Positions 33,709 through 47,400 of a DNA stretch of 60,000 nt are shown one piece after another. Both the position numbers and the translations under genes were made by a program. Location: positions 865,740-925,739 of the forward strand of contig NW_019775491.1 in NCBI RefSeq assembly GCF_001039355.2. The letters are read 5' to 3'. Below the pieces are notes generated by a model. The model was given only the letters and a program-made list of their open reading frames with translations. It made no database searches and was not told the origin of the DNA. The DNA is from Lingula anatina. Lineage: Eukaryota; Brachiopoda; Lingulata; Lingulida; Lingulidae. Numbering within the stretch: the first letter of the stretch is position 1; each line of letters starts with the position of its first letter.

Positions 33709-36700
33709 AGGAGGAAGTCTATGATATCCATCCAGCTTTAATCGTAATGGCCCAAGTTTGGCTTTCAGCTGTTGCAATTCCTGAAAGAAAAAATGTTTTG
33801 ATTTCTTTAACATATTTTAACTTATTTTTAGTCAAAAAGCAACTCAGATTAACTATGTTACACTTTCACTCATTTTTTTCTACATAATTTTCAGTTTCTA
33901 TCAAATCTAATCGACCCTACTTTAACCAAATATCAAGTGATACTCTATGATAAAGAGGTTATTGCTACCTCAGCCTTCTTTCCCAGTGCTTGATGATATA
34001 GATGTGGTTCCATACCACTCTGAGATAGTGTGGTCTAAAAACAGAAATATTGAAAATAATTTCAGAAAAAATATTTTACGCAGCCTTATCTCCAAAGAAA
34101 ACAAAATATCACAGACTATCCTAAACTGCAATATCAGATATTACACTATTAATTTATAATCAAGTCTATAATAGCATTTACAGAAAGTACAAATCATTAT
34201 CATCACCTCTTCTATGTATTTTATGGAGCAAACATTTTGAAACACCTGTAGTAATCATAATATGCCCAAACTTACTGATATCATGGCAAAAATTTGTGTT
34301 TTACCTGATATTTCTGTATATGTCCTTTATATTCACGAGCTTTGCTCTGCAAGAAACCAGCTTGCTTAGCCTTTTTCTCTAGGTCAGGCCCTTGGTATTT
34401 TGCTTGTTCCTTCAAATTATGTATTGTCCTATAACAAGTTTTTAGCATTTTGTAACTGGTTGACATGCAAACACCCAACTTAACCTACTAAGCTAAGATT
34501 AGTTACTTACTATATATCATATAAAATTTGTAATTTAATAGTCACTTTTATTTAGTTGAGTCTACATTCAGAAAGCCAAAGTGACTGCATAAACTAACTA
34601 CCTGGTCTATGCAACTATGAATTTGTATAGAAATATTAATAACCTGTTAGTTTAAACATACTTTTTCAGCGCAGCCGTTTTGTGAAGAGCCGAGTTGGTT
34701 TGGGAAATCAGTTGTCCTGTTTGCTTCTGTTCAGCATTTCTTGCTTCTGATATCTTCATCTGAGCTTGGGAAATTTCGCTGATGCCCAACAGAAAACTTA
34801 GTGAGAAAAGGAAATATATGGTTAGTTTCCATATAAAAGATCTGCACAGCCTACACTTCTTAATCAAATACTTAAAACTTTTTTATAAAAAATGAATAAA
34901 ACATCTGAAAATCAAGAAAATTATATTATTTTCAGTATAAAATGGTGCAGAATTAATTCTTTTTCTTTACAACAATCTGTTTTTAGGAAAAAACAATCCA
35001 CACATTATTAGTCAGAAATGATGACTATGTTAAATGCTTGATGACAATTTAAAACAGTGTCTGGCATGTCTATATTATCAGTTATTAGTGAAATCTTATC
35101 ATCTTTGGAAGATGTAGAAAGGTGGAAGCGGGAGAGAATTTTACAACTCTCCACCAAAAAAAAAATTAGATTGGGGAATACTGCAGTGTTAGTAAGTGGA
35201 TTTTTTTTCCAGATCTTTGGGTGGGCATGTGGCAAAATCCCCCTCCCCATTTTCCTTTCTTTCCTTTTTATTTTTAAAGGTCTCAGTCCCCCTCTCCTAC
35301 TTGTCAATGATCACTAAAATCATGTTGAAAGAAGAGCTTAGATGTCAATATGTTTCAATCAGTTATTACCTTGTATCACAAGCATCTTTGATTTCTAATA
35401 ACTGTGCCACACTGGTAAGTGTGCGAAGGCTGACAAGGCCAGACTTAGACAAGCTGCTTGTGGTCAGTCCAATCTCTTGCAGTATTCCAGCAAGCCTGAC
35501 AGCTGCAAAGTTATCAATTCTTTAATTACTTGTGTTTATAGCAAAAGCTTATACTTATTCTAAGAACTCATATGTGCAACTCTTTATAAATGTCTTAAAA
35601 ACAGATAATATAAAGACATTTTATATCCTCTTTGTTTTCTATATCGAAAAGTCCCTCACAAAAGTGATAATATAATTAACATTATTTATCATATACAATA
35701 ATTTGAAGCACAAGTTACTAGTACCTTCCAAATTGTACTCTTCAGCTTTTTGTCTGTCATCTTCTATCAGGAGCTGTGCACATCTATCATTCTGTTCGTT
35801 CTTCAGCATGAGCTCATAGAGAATTTCTACAGGTCTCTGGCTAATCTCATACTGCGGAATAGGATCACCAGCATAAAGCTTTTCCAACCAAACACGAACC
35901 TATTAAACAAAATATAAATTAGTTTTTTTTAATGATTCCTGACTACTGGAAAGGGTTAGGAATGAGGTGAATGGCCTGAAAATTTGAACAAGACACCATC
36001 TACAAATATGGGCAATAGAAAATGACATTCCAACTTGCATGTAGAACAATACATAGAGCACAACTGTACTGACAATCATGTGTCAATGTAAATAATATCA
36101 AAAACCTTTCATTACATCCAATTGTGAAAATTTATTTTGGAAGGATGTGGAGAACATAGCCAGTTTATGATAGTTATTGGTGAGTTAGCAAGAAAAGTGC
36201 ACATGTTATAAGATTAAACTCATCATGATTTATAAAGCTAAAGATAAACGTTGTGAAGTGTATCTCAGTAACGTGCCTCCATCAAATGATGATGCTATGA
36301 TTGACTATATATATTTGCATTATAAAAATATGGAGAAAGTAGCATCAAGCATATGATAGGTAAGGCCATAGTAGCAATAAGACATAGGGCAATATCATCC
36401 CAGATATTCTAGAAACCTCCGCAAGTTGCCATGACAAGTGTTAGAATTTAACTTTTTACTTTAAACAGAATAATCAGCTATATGAAGATAGTAGCAGTCA
36501 TTTAGAGGAATTGGAAGACGCCCCTCTAGTACCTCAATCCTCAACTTCCTGGACAGCAAGGTTATGTGCTGCAGGGTAACGTGGTACACCAGGAAAATAC
36601 AGAAGCGTGCACCTCATATTGAGCCTCAACCTATGAGGCCACATAACAGGAGGGGGAGGAGGATCAGGGGAGAACAAGTGCAGAGAGAACTGGATTAAAA

Positions 36701-36935
36701 GGTAAGATTACTGTACCAGGCAGTGTACACAATACTTATCCAGTACAGTGTCTGAAAGGCCAAGACGGACTACTGTGCCAGACAGTGTGAATGATACTGG
36801 CAACACTGGCCATACATACCGTGCAGAGAGTAAAGCCTGTAAATCTATATTGAACGGTACACTGCGAAGTCGTTATCAAATTGTTGTTTTAATGTAAATA
36901 AGTATTACCTGACGATGCTTGTCGTTTAACGTCAT
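33709..36935 (-). pseudogene. HAUS1 exons 1-7, second copy (lacks exons 8-9)
   Basis: Exon 1 starts at 36935 and exon 7 ends at 33709. All seven exons keep open frames and splice sites. The few exon changes seen are silent or minor (for example CCC to CCT at the end of exon 7). The last 33 codons, encoded by exons 8 and 9 at 18052-18329, are not present on this copy because the duplication breaks off in intron 7 at the N. As written it is a 3'-truncated gene. Given the junction it is probably the alternative allele of the complete gene at 18052-24773. Confidence 0.85.
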
Positions 36936-37027
36936 GGTAATTTACACCCACGGCATTTTACTTCAACAAACTTCTGTAGACATTTCAGGCGGTTCACTCA
37001 GTGGTGCGCTCCCAATTTTGCGCACAA

Positions 37028-37035
37028 TGACGTCA
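37028..37035. promoter_or_regulatory. CRE/ATF-type site, copy B
   Basis: TGACGTCA, the same distance upstream of the truncated HAUS1 copy's start as in copy A. Confidence 0.5.
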
Positions 37036-39583
37036 TGCCAGGGGTTAGCGTCAAACTAAGATTTCAGTCCGGAAAACTGTAATATATATAGCTATGATTT
37101 GATAAGAAAACATTCACAGAAGGTATGTAATAAAATCAAAGAGATGAAATTTTTCTTCAAAGAAACCAATTCAATTTTCAAATTGAATGGCTTCCCGTCA
37201 AATTTTATTTTCCAATGATATGATTTCTGTTTTTATTGTTTCCAAGACGAGCCAAGATGTGTATTTTGGTGTGATGTTTGGTGCCTGAGGGTCGAGGGTA
37301 AGACAATTCAGGCAAATCGTTTACAAGATAAATAAAAAGTAAAATAGTTTAATGTTTCAAGATACATTTAGCACGAGCATTCATAGCAACCAAGTGTGTG
37401 TGTGTGTTTTGTTGTTAAATATTAATGTTGTTGTTGTGCTTAGTGGTGGTCACAGCTTGTGGTTGCTTTTGGTGGTGTCTGGTCGAAGAGAGCTACAAGT
37501 AAAGTTTACATTAAAAATAAACTTACTACTGTTATACCCCTCAACGGTTTTGGAATAACGATTAAAAAAATTATTTCTTTCAGGTCCCAAAAAGGCCAGG
37601 GTATATTTTGGAAAAAAGTTCTTGCAACATATAATGTTAAACAGTAAGATTTTAAAATTAAGAAATATGTTTTATTACTTTGTTTACCATGTGATTGTTA
37701 TCCATGTGATGTCACATTTTTATCAGGCCAAATTTTTTCCTCAGTTTTCAGGCTTGCATGCTAGGCTTGCTTCAGTTTTTGGCCTTACATGACATATAAG
37801 GTTCGTACTGCAGCTTAGGCCTCATAACACCCAGTGTTTCAAACCTTTCAACACTATAAATATCCACATATAGGAATAACTGTGTGTCCTTTGCACTTTG
37901 AAGTATATCATTTGTAAATAAAGTTGTTTTGTTTCGTTATTTCCTTTTGTTTAATTTCTTGTTTTATCACAAACTGGTGAGGGATATACTGGAAAGTAGA
38001 ATAAGTTAACAATCAGAAATTTAAAGCCATTTTTTTTTCTTTTGACTGACCAAGTGATTAATTTTTGTTATTTTTTGGCATGTGGATTTTATTCAAGTTG
38101 TGTAAAATTGTGTTAAAGAAATGTACACAGATGTGCTCATGCTCATTATGTGTTTTTAGATTTTTTAAAAAATAAAACCTTGAATTCATTTCAGAATTTG
38201 TTTTGATTTTTTTTTTTTTTTGTATCTTTTAAGATACCAAAGTGTCATAATTACAATTAAATGTATTTTTGAGGCCAAACAAATTTTGATATTTTCCTAT
38301 TCTAGCAAAGAAAATTTCACTTTCTTTCTTTATTTTTTACCCAATTAAAAGGTATGCTATAATGAATTTGATTTCAAATTCCAATTTTTATGTTAAGCTG
38401 ATTTTGTGTTAAATTGTTCAATGCACAAACTTTTAAGTAAGCTGCAATATAGACATGCTGTTGTAGATATATGAAGGATAAAATTTTCATATTTTTGTTT
38501 ATGTGACAAGTTCTGTTAATTTTTTGTTATTCTCACATAAAAACTGCTGTTTAGCATAATGTATGAATCCAGTGCAAACTACTCCCAAATTTAATTGGTG
38601 CCTTTAAAAGGCTTGGTTTCATCTACTGCACTATGGTATTTCCTATGCCAGTTCAAACTGCCTGGTAAGAAAATATTGTCATTAGCTCAAATAGCACTCA
38701 TGATCCCTACACGATAATGCCTGTTGACTTTGCCCAGTACAGTTTTAAATTCACATTTATTATCAAGCAAAATATTAAGTAAATCAGTAAATTGGCTCCA
38801 TTACAAGAGGCAAAAGCTTAGTTTGTTTGCTGAGCATGTCTCATTGAATAAGTCTGTGGCCATCTGACCCATCTGATCGAATAAGGCGTTATTTGTAGCA
38901 ATAATTATTTTGATCATTATTTAATGTTTAATTTAAATGAAAATGTAGTTTAACAAGATTTAGCATCATACATGTTATAATATATTGGAGTGAAAAAATT
39001 GTTAAGTTTAGGTTATGAATTTTTGTTTTCACTGCAAATATAACATGCATCATATTTTTTTTTTCAAGCATCAAGACATTATGTTTCATGAATGCCAAAT
39101 GCACGTGTTTGACACCCTGACAATGGGACCACCTAGCATATCCAGGTGACTTGTGAAAGAAGGTGCGACCTGTAAATTGCGATACAATTGAAAGGTATGT
39201 TTAGCATATATGATGTTGCCTGGGCAGAATAAATTGTGCACTTGGCATCCTTTAAAGACTACAAAAGATACAGGTTAGTTGTAAGAGCTGTTGCTAAATA
39301 CTTAATTCTGTGGAAGTTGAGCTGGAGTTATGGGGATTTTATCAGATGCATAAACATTAAACTGCAGTGTGGGTACCAGGTTTTTGTTTACCAAACTCTC
39401 CTAGAATTCTTACCCATCCTGCCTCTGTTGATAAAGCACAGCTGATTATGCACTATTGTTTAGAGAACTGAAGAAAGGTAAAGGAAGCTCTGAGATTCAG
39501 AAAGAATGAACTTTGAAGTATTGTTCGACCTATGCGTGAGTTCATGTCAACAAATTTGATTTTGTTCTTATGATTGTTGACAG

Positions 39584-39711
39584 AGCACAAGCTGGCACAG
39601 TCCACTTGATGAGGAGAACATGTGCAGAGCTGGTTGACAAACTTGAATGTCAGAATGGAAGCAAAGCCACAAAAAAATGTAGGCTCATTGAAAAGCCCAA
39701 GAATATAGCAG
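39584..39711 (+). other. Possible exon with flanking splice sites (copy B)
   Basis: Same block as 27382-27509, with intact acceptor and donor. If the RASL12 transcript at 44417 has upstream exons, this is the best candidate in reach. It is noncoding with respect to the RASL12 frame. Confidence 0.25.
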
Positions 39712-42700
39712 GTAAAAATTACATTTATAAGCAAATGGTAAACTGGATCTGTCTTAAAGTTTTGTAGCTTAGAATATAACCCAAGGTATTATTGCTTGAC
39801 TAGATGGAACAGGTAGTTTTGTGCAATGCTTAAGTGACTTTTTCTCATTTTAACAGGTCAGATGATTTGTTTTTATTTTTCAGGAAAAATATAACATGAA
39901 AATTCAGTTTTACCTTATCACTTTTAAATCTATATAACAGCAAATGTCTTGTTACCCAGATACAAAACGGTAACAAAGGATTGACAAACATCTCTTACTC
40001 AACATAAGTGGCAGCAACTAGGCCTGGAAATAAATATGTTTGCAACATATTTTGTTATATTATTTCATGCAAGTTTACTCCCACATTGCCTGATAATTCA
40101 CATAAGCATATTTTATTGCAACCTCCTAGCTTATTGCAAAAAATCCACCACTTATGTTGCTGTATGAACCATTTTATTGCATGTAGAATATTTATGCATG
40201 TGTATAACATGTCTGTGCAAGGTAGGTTATGTTAGTCAAACAAAACTCATTGTATGACTGACATTTGTCAATTTATGGGGAAAAGGTATCTTTAATGTAT
40301 AACAGAAATCATTGTGAAATTTGATCTATCCGTTTTTGTATCTGGCTGAAAAAGAAATAGTAGTGGCTATAACAGTCAATATTTGGATTAAATCTTTACA
40401 CATCAAGTTTGTAAAAAGTATATCTAATGAATCTTAAATCTAAGAATGAAATTTACTTTGAAAGTATGAGTGAATAACATTATCCCTGAAGATAATGTGT
40501 AATTGTTTTCCAAATAAAAGTTCTTCGGAAAACCACCAACTTAATATACTATATTATATAAATGTTAGGTTTTCCAGATATATTTTCTAATTGAACGTAT
40601 TATAGGCAGCTTAGTTTAGGATATGATTTTGATGATTTGTGTTACCTGGCTATTTTTGCCTAGTCCATCAAAGGTTGATGATTACTCCTAGTGATCAGCT
40701 ATCTATAAACTGTTTAGATCTGATGGAGTCAGTCTGGGTAGTAAACAGCTTAACCCCAGGAAGTAACCACTTCAGATTATGCAACTGTGATATAAGGGTT
40801 TACCCTACCTGGAGGCAGATTTGATAGGATGTGCTGCTAATTATGTTTTGGTTGAAGGTCCACCTTGATTGAGGCAAAGGTAATATTTGAAATGATAAAG
40901 TATGTGTTGTGACAACATGATGTAACACTAAGCTTTTTATTGTTACTAAACAGATGCAGATATCTATGCTTTTTCATGAGACTGATGTGTTAGAATTCAG
41001 TATTGATAGTAGGAAGGTAAAATGAAACTAACTTGTGATCTTAATTAATGAAAGTTGATTGTATCAGAGTTGGTTACCATGGAGGTGCACAACTGATTTT
41101 AATCTTTAAACAAAATTGCAGTAGCTGAGCACACACATCAAATGCCGGAAATTGTTACAGAAATACTTTCAGTCAGGTGATCTTCTTGAAACGGAGAAAT
41201 ACATGTTTTGTGTATTTGTCAGGGAATGAGAGTACAAGTACTTATTTCCTTATCATAGCTCACAGTTGGACTTAAGTTGGACTTTCATTGATAACTCGAG
41301 AGAGTAAAAAGTAGATAAAAGGCAAAGAATTTCAGCTATTTTGAATTTTGACAATCAATGGCAGGAATTGTTAAGTATTTGCTTTTGTGAATTTAAGTTA
41401 CAAAATATCCCTCCATTTCACCAAAATTCATCGAAATGAATAAATAGATAATCAGAGTTCTAATCTGGCCATACAGGTGTTTTCTGGTTCTAATTTAAGA
41501 GTTTTGACATTTTTTTCTGCAAGGTTATTTGCTGAGTTTTTTTTTTTCCTTGAACATTTGTAGAAGCCAGTATCAAGCATTTAGAAACAACAACAGGTGT
41601 GACTATAGTTTTCACCAAAGAAATTCACTGCATTACAGGGAGTAGCTTTTCATTATGGTGACTTATCAAGAAAAAAGAAAATCTATGGAATAGAAGGAAG
41701 GAATCTCTTTCTCTTTCTCTCTCTCTCTTTCTCTCTCTGTTTATCTGTCTGTCTCTGTCTCTCAATGTTAATTCAGAACACAGCTTAATATTGACAATTT
41801 AAGACTCTTACCTCCCTGAAAATAGACCACTGCCCTTACAGCCCTATTTAACATGACATAAGCATTAAAATAAAACCACAATGTTTGCAGCAGGTAGACC
41901 ACAGCTGTAAAAACCAAATCAGTCTGCCATCAAACACCAGCAGAATGAACTATTATGGTCTCGCTTAATACATTTAGAAGGAATAAATTGTTCAATGAAG
42001 TAAAAACCAATGTATGTTTCCCTACCATGTCTACAGAAATTTTTACCATCCACTCACTTGGTAAGTGTGTTTATTTTGGCGGAGGAGAGTTACTCAATCA
42101 GGTGGTGCAAATCAACAAAAGCTATAGGATTTAATTTACAAATTTTCTGGAAATGGAGGTTATTGTGCTTCTCTGCATGCCTATTTTTAATGTGATTTCA
42201 GAAGATCTGGCACAGGTGTCAAACTTCATTAGAAGAATATTCTTTCTGTTCACAGTTTGCAATACATATAAACTAAATAAGTTTAAGATGAAGTAAGCCT
42301 CCCAAAAATCCTAAGGCAGCACTTTATTCCATCATGTCATTTTAGCTTTTAGGTGGAAAATAAACCAAAAAGCATGCTTCATAACTCTTACATTAAGTGC
42401 AGTCTGTTGATATGAAACTTTTCAATTTTGTGAGTGTTTGAAAATTGCACTCTTACGTAACTCAAATGTGAAATGGTGGTTTATGTTAGCCAGTTCAGTA
42501 CTTGTCATTAATTTTATCTTTTCTGCTAAATATATAGATACATCAGTTGCCATCATTATCATTAAGGGATAAGTTAAGTTCTCAGAAACATTTCTGGCCA
42601 ATTGCAAAGAAAGGTGGACAAGGTTTGCCCAGAATGTAGGCAATGCTGTCAGCACCTGTCATGTGGAAGACAAAAAAAGAGCACAGTTAAGTGGTCTGCC

Positions 42701-44416
42701 TTTATGCCTCACCTTTGCTTTACATGGGCTCTCAGATGACAGGCATTCATATAATTAAAAGTACACTAAACCTAAAACTGTTTTCATTATTAGTCAATTT
42801 TTTGAAATGTGTGTGTGTAAAATCTGTTAATTTCAACTAAATTAAATATCGTTATTTTATGTAATTCAAAATCAAATTTAGCCCATCAAAAATGTATATT
42901 AGATATAAGAAGAAAAAAGCAATTTTATTTATTCAAATCCTTCTGGTATTTATTCAAATCCTTCTGGATATCATGGTAGCATAAGTGTACTACTGAACAG
43001 ACATATAACATTGCGTTAATTGATTTAAATATATAATACCGTTACTCCTGGTTCTACCTACTGTTCACCCATTCAGTCAATGGATAGACTTGCTGAACAA
43101 TTTGGAGCTTGGACTGCCCACACTACCAGTTGCTGATTGGTCGCTTGGCAGGCAAGACATAAATTCTGGGCAAATAGCACCTGAGAGCTTAGATGGGTTT
43201 AGCTTTAGCTAAGTTCATTTTGGTCATTAGGAAGATGAGTGCTGAATGAATGGGATTATCAGATGCAGTTTGATGTATTGTACAGATAGCTGGAAATAGG
43301 TGTAAAAATCTGCTGTACTGGTATGTAGAACTGAGAACCACTGCACCAAGAACACTATGTTTTGCATTAATCTCAAAAGTGGCAGGATCTGATTGAGGAC
43401 CAGTGCTGTTGTAAAATATAAAAGCACATGTAAAGGGAACAGTGGGAAGGTTGAGTTTTCGCTGGAGGCTGACGAATTAAAGACATTACGCCAAAATTCC
43501 TGTAAACCTATGGTAAGGGTCTGATGTGGTCCATTTTTTTCCTGCACAAGTGAGGCAAAACTAGAAGTAGGAAATGTGGTCTTAATTTGAAAGTGCTCAA
43601 GTGAAGTAATTGTGGAGTAATTTATTTCTCTTCGAAAGTCATAACTCTTCACAGGAGGCCTAGTTGTGAACCAGAGTCAACCAGTTGTACTACTATTAGC
43701 CTTCAGAACTATTGGTAGAAACAAATGCATTTTACTGCAGAAAGGACATTGGCTTGAAAAGGTTGGTACTGTAGCTCTTACAGTTTAGGTTTTTTCCTGC
43801 TGTTTTTCATTGTTATGTAGATTCGTGGTTCTTCATTCTCAACTTAATGTAACAGTTAGTAACAAGATTGCAAAGCTTTTGGTAAAACTGAAATGTGATG
43901 TATATTTATTTTAAAGTTTTCAAATAGAGGTGCTATTTTTCCTATAAAAAGCACAAATAACACATTTCGTGTCCAAATTTGGAACTGGTGTTGATTCATG
44001 TAATAGTTCTTGAAGGTACATATATATTGAGTTTATTTCAAGATTTGATATAAGTTTCCAGTAAGTTCTAACCAGACGATAGGATAACTGACTGTATGCT
44101 GTTGTTATTTTAGCTTGTTTACTTGACTGTTTAGACAGAGGTCACTGCTCTCTACCTGGAGTAGCTTATGCAATACAAAGTTGCTGGAATAGGCAGGAAA
44201 ATTGAAGTAGTCCCAACTTTTTGGGTTGCCCAAGGAATAACTTAATTGGACATTGTTGATGATGGTCACTAGTGGATACTACAAAACACTGCTCTTGATG
44301 CAAGGAAAAAAATTGGGTTTCAAGGGACTTGATGACCATTGCCTTTGGAAACATTGACACCAAATGGCATACATTTCATTTGCCTAGCTCAAATTTAACT
44401 GCTTTTATTGTTACAG

Positions 44417-47400
44417 AGTGACTGTGAAGACCCTGTGAAGAAGTGTCTGGAAAATCTGCAGCTTTTGATTCAGGGAAAAGAAGAATATTGTTCTGTAATT
44501 TGTCACTGTTACAAGACAACATTCATGCCGACAGCAAATGCAAGCAATACAGCAACTATGACTTCTAGGAAACCACAGCGGAATGGATCTTCTGTTTCGC
44601 TGCCAGAGTTCAACATTGCATTACTAGGAGTACTTGGGGTAGGAAAGTCAGGTAAGCTGAAATTCATTAATCCATTTTCTTTGTTCTAGGACAGTACAAA
44701 CATTCATATCTGGAGCACAGACAGTATAATTCACAACAAATGATCACCAGAGCAGACTTTTTGCAAAAAATAGCTGCCTCTCTCACTAAGTTATTGCTGC
44801 TTGTAGAATCATTTGTTTGTGAATTTCCTGTTGATTGATGTATGACTTTGGCCAATGCATTTATCATGTTCACTAACATTAGCAGTTTCTGCATCCAAAC
44901 GCTAGAAATCTATTAGGATGTTTTCCAGTGTTGATGCTATTTGATTTAGTAAACTCAAATATATAAGGCTGCCAGACATAACTTGTTATCAGAGGGGATT
45001 TCTATAATGGATAATTAAGAGTGAACAAGCTGCCAGCTGTCTGTCAGTGCTGTCAAGTTGTCCTCCAACTCACACTCTTATTCTTGCTGTGCCTGATTCA
45101 GGGAAAGCTGAAACATGTCAAAGTCGAGTAGGAGTTGGTAGTAACATGAGTTGACTGCTGCTGCACATTTTTTTAAGGCACTGAAATCATGTCGCTTTAC
45201 ACCTCTTTGATTTTCACAGTCTGTTAGGTTTTTCATGTTCTCACACAGCACTTGGGATCAAATTATCCCAGAAAAGAGCACCTGGTGAAATGGTCTGTGG
45301 TAAAGATTGAGCTCTGTGGTTTCTTTAATTAGTTTACTTTTAAAGCAAGAATATTATTTCAGGAATATTAAAGTGTTTGATCTTTGTAAGTCTAATAGGG
45401 GTTAACTCATACTATTTATTCAGTAAGTGCACTTCCCAACTCCCTCTTCTCTTGAACTCAGAACTGCAGATGCAAGAAATGTTTTTCAATTTTACCTTTT
45501 CAGAAAATAAATGGTTTGAAAAAAAAAGCTACTGTGAATATGGCTACTCTGTTGACCCAAGAAAATCTCTCAGTTTGCCTGTAAAGGTAAACTATGCATT
45601 ACTAATTTGATTTGAGCAGGAGTTTTCCAGACATAGACAGGGGGCTGGAGAGACTCTTGGAATTAGATTAGCAAAAGCCAAAATGATATGCTGTTTATAA
45701 CCTAATGTATTTCTGATTTCCTGTTAATACATTTTCTCCTACTTGATAGAGACAGAATACACATTCAGTGGGATAGTCTATCTGGGATCTGATGTATATA
45801 TACATGTGGGCAGACACCTTGACCCTTGTGGTGTGGTGAGAGTTCCTTTCCTTTAGGCCCTAAGAGGAACACCAAGGTGAAAGAGATATGAACTATGATC
45901 CAAAGGAACAACTTTCATGCAAAAAAAAAATGTTTGTGTAGATCAGTGCTGATTTTAACTATGTCTTGGACACGAAATGTAAGCTAATGAAAAATAAACA
46001 TTTAGAAGTAGTTGCAGATGTAAACCAAAGGGTGTAGCTTCTCTGTTCTTCAGAAAAAAGCTGTCCATTTTAATATAATACAACTATATTGTGAGGTATC
46101 TGAGGTAAAAAGATATGGTATGAAGAAGGAGAGAAAGGGAAACATGTGGCTTGAAGGCTGGAAATACTCTATTTTGGATTTCCTTTGAAGAGAATGTAGA
46201 CAACATGTTGGTTGTTAGGAATGGGTTGCAACCACTTGCGTTTTGTCGGTTTGATTTGGTGGTTTCCTGATGTCATATTTTGTGTGGCTTTTAATCAATA
46301 TTACAACCATATTGAATGAGAATTAATGCATAATGTGTATGATTACAAGTATATTGAGTGGAGGAATTTGTATGATCCATTTATTGTAAACCAGCTCAGT
46401 GAGTGACCAATGTGGACCTAGTAAAGTACTGCAAAATACTGCAGCCATATTTGGGTATCAGAAAAATCGAACAAACTCCAGGTTCCTGGAATCCAGAGTC
46501 ATAAATAATAAATGAATATTGATGAAGTTAGATTTAATTCAGTATATCATCTTTAGTTGAAAAGGGTAGAATCCCAGAAGTCTGATTATGGCCGGTAAAA
46601 GGGAGTGAGGAGATTTATCTGTGGTTTGGTTCAGTGGGGATTGATGGCAACTTGTGGACAGAATTAATTAATCTTTAGCTACAGATCATGCTAAATAATG
46701 GCACACCTTAGGATATTGTGTGGGCTGCCTAATAAGTTAGCCAATGCATTAACTTGATTGACATACGTTGTTGGCAGTGAGCTTACAAACTATCACCTGC
46801 AGACTAACAGTATATGCACTTTGTTACTGCACTTTTTGTGAACTTTGCACCACAAGATATCTTAAATGTCCTGAAACATGTCACTTTTCATTCTGTGGTA
46901 CATGTAGCAAGGTGCACCTAGCTGTTGTACCTGCTACTACAGTCCTACCCAACTACGTACCAGACTCGGCACCGAATGGTCCCGGATTCACCAGTATATC
47001 AGACCACGCTACCCATTTTCAAGGTGTGTGTCAGCACGCATTTCACAGTATCCTACCCCGGAACAAATTTTGAGATAAGATGCACTACTTTCCAACCCCA
47101 CTAAGAATCAGTACTATCACATAGTGTACTAAGCAAGAGCGGTATTGCATCTGATACTTTGAAGCACGTGCTGACGCACACCTTGAAAACGGGTAGTGTG
47201 GTCCGATATACCGGTGAATTCAGGATCATTTGGTGCCGAGTCTGGTAGTTGGGTAGGCCTGTATTACTCTCTATGCACTAGGGCCCAGTTTCATTAACAC
47301 TGGATAGCATTATCCTATGATAAAACTGTTATCTTCTGGACAATTATCCTGAGACTGGTAGCCATTTTTCACCACTGGATAGCAATATCAGGAACAAAAA

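Larger units (their letters stand above)
32524..44718. repeat. 12-kb direct segmental duplication, copy B
   Basis: 12,195 bp matching 19808-32519. Copy B lacks about 106 bp (copy A 19838-19943) and about 419 bp (copy A 20261-20679), both inside the Harbinger relic. It carries an extra GTGGTGGTCACAGC-type insertion near 37441-37482 and a 16-bp internal repeat near 42940. It runs without a break into the rest of the RASL12 gene. Confidence 0.93.

Noticed and set aside
43227-43652. 141-codon minus-strand open frame, the longest outside the main genes in its region
   Set aside because: In copy A the same region is broken by a stop and indel, and no family is recognised; probably chance in AT-rich DNA.
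46768-47073. 101-codon Cys-rich open frame
   Set aside because: Its second half is the left arm of foldback element D; no conserved pattern of cysteines and no continuation.
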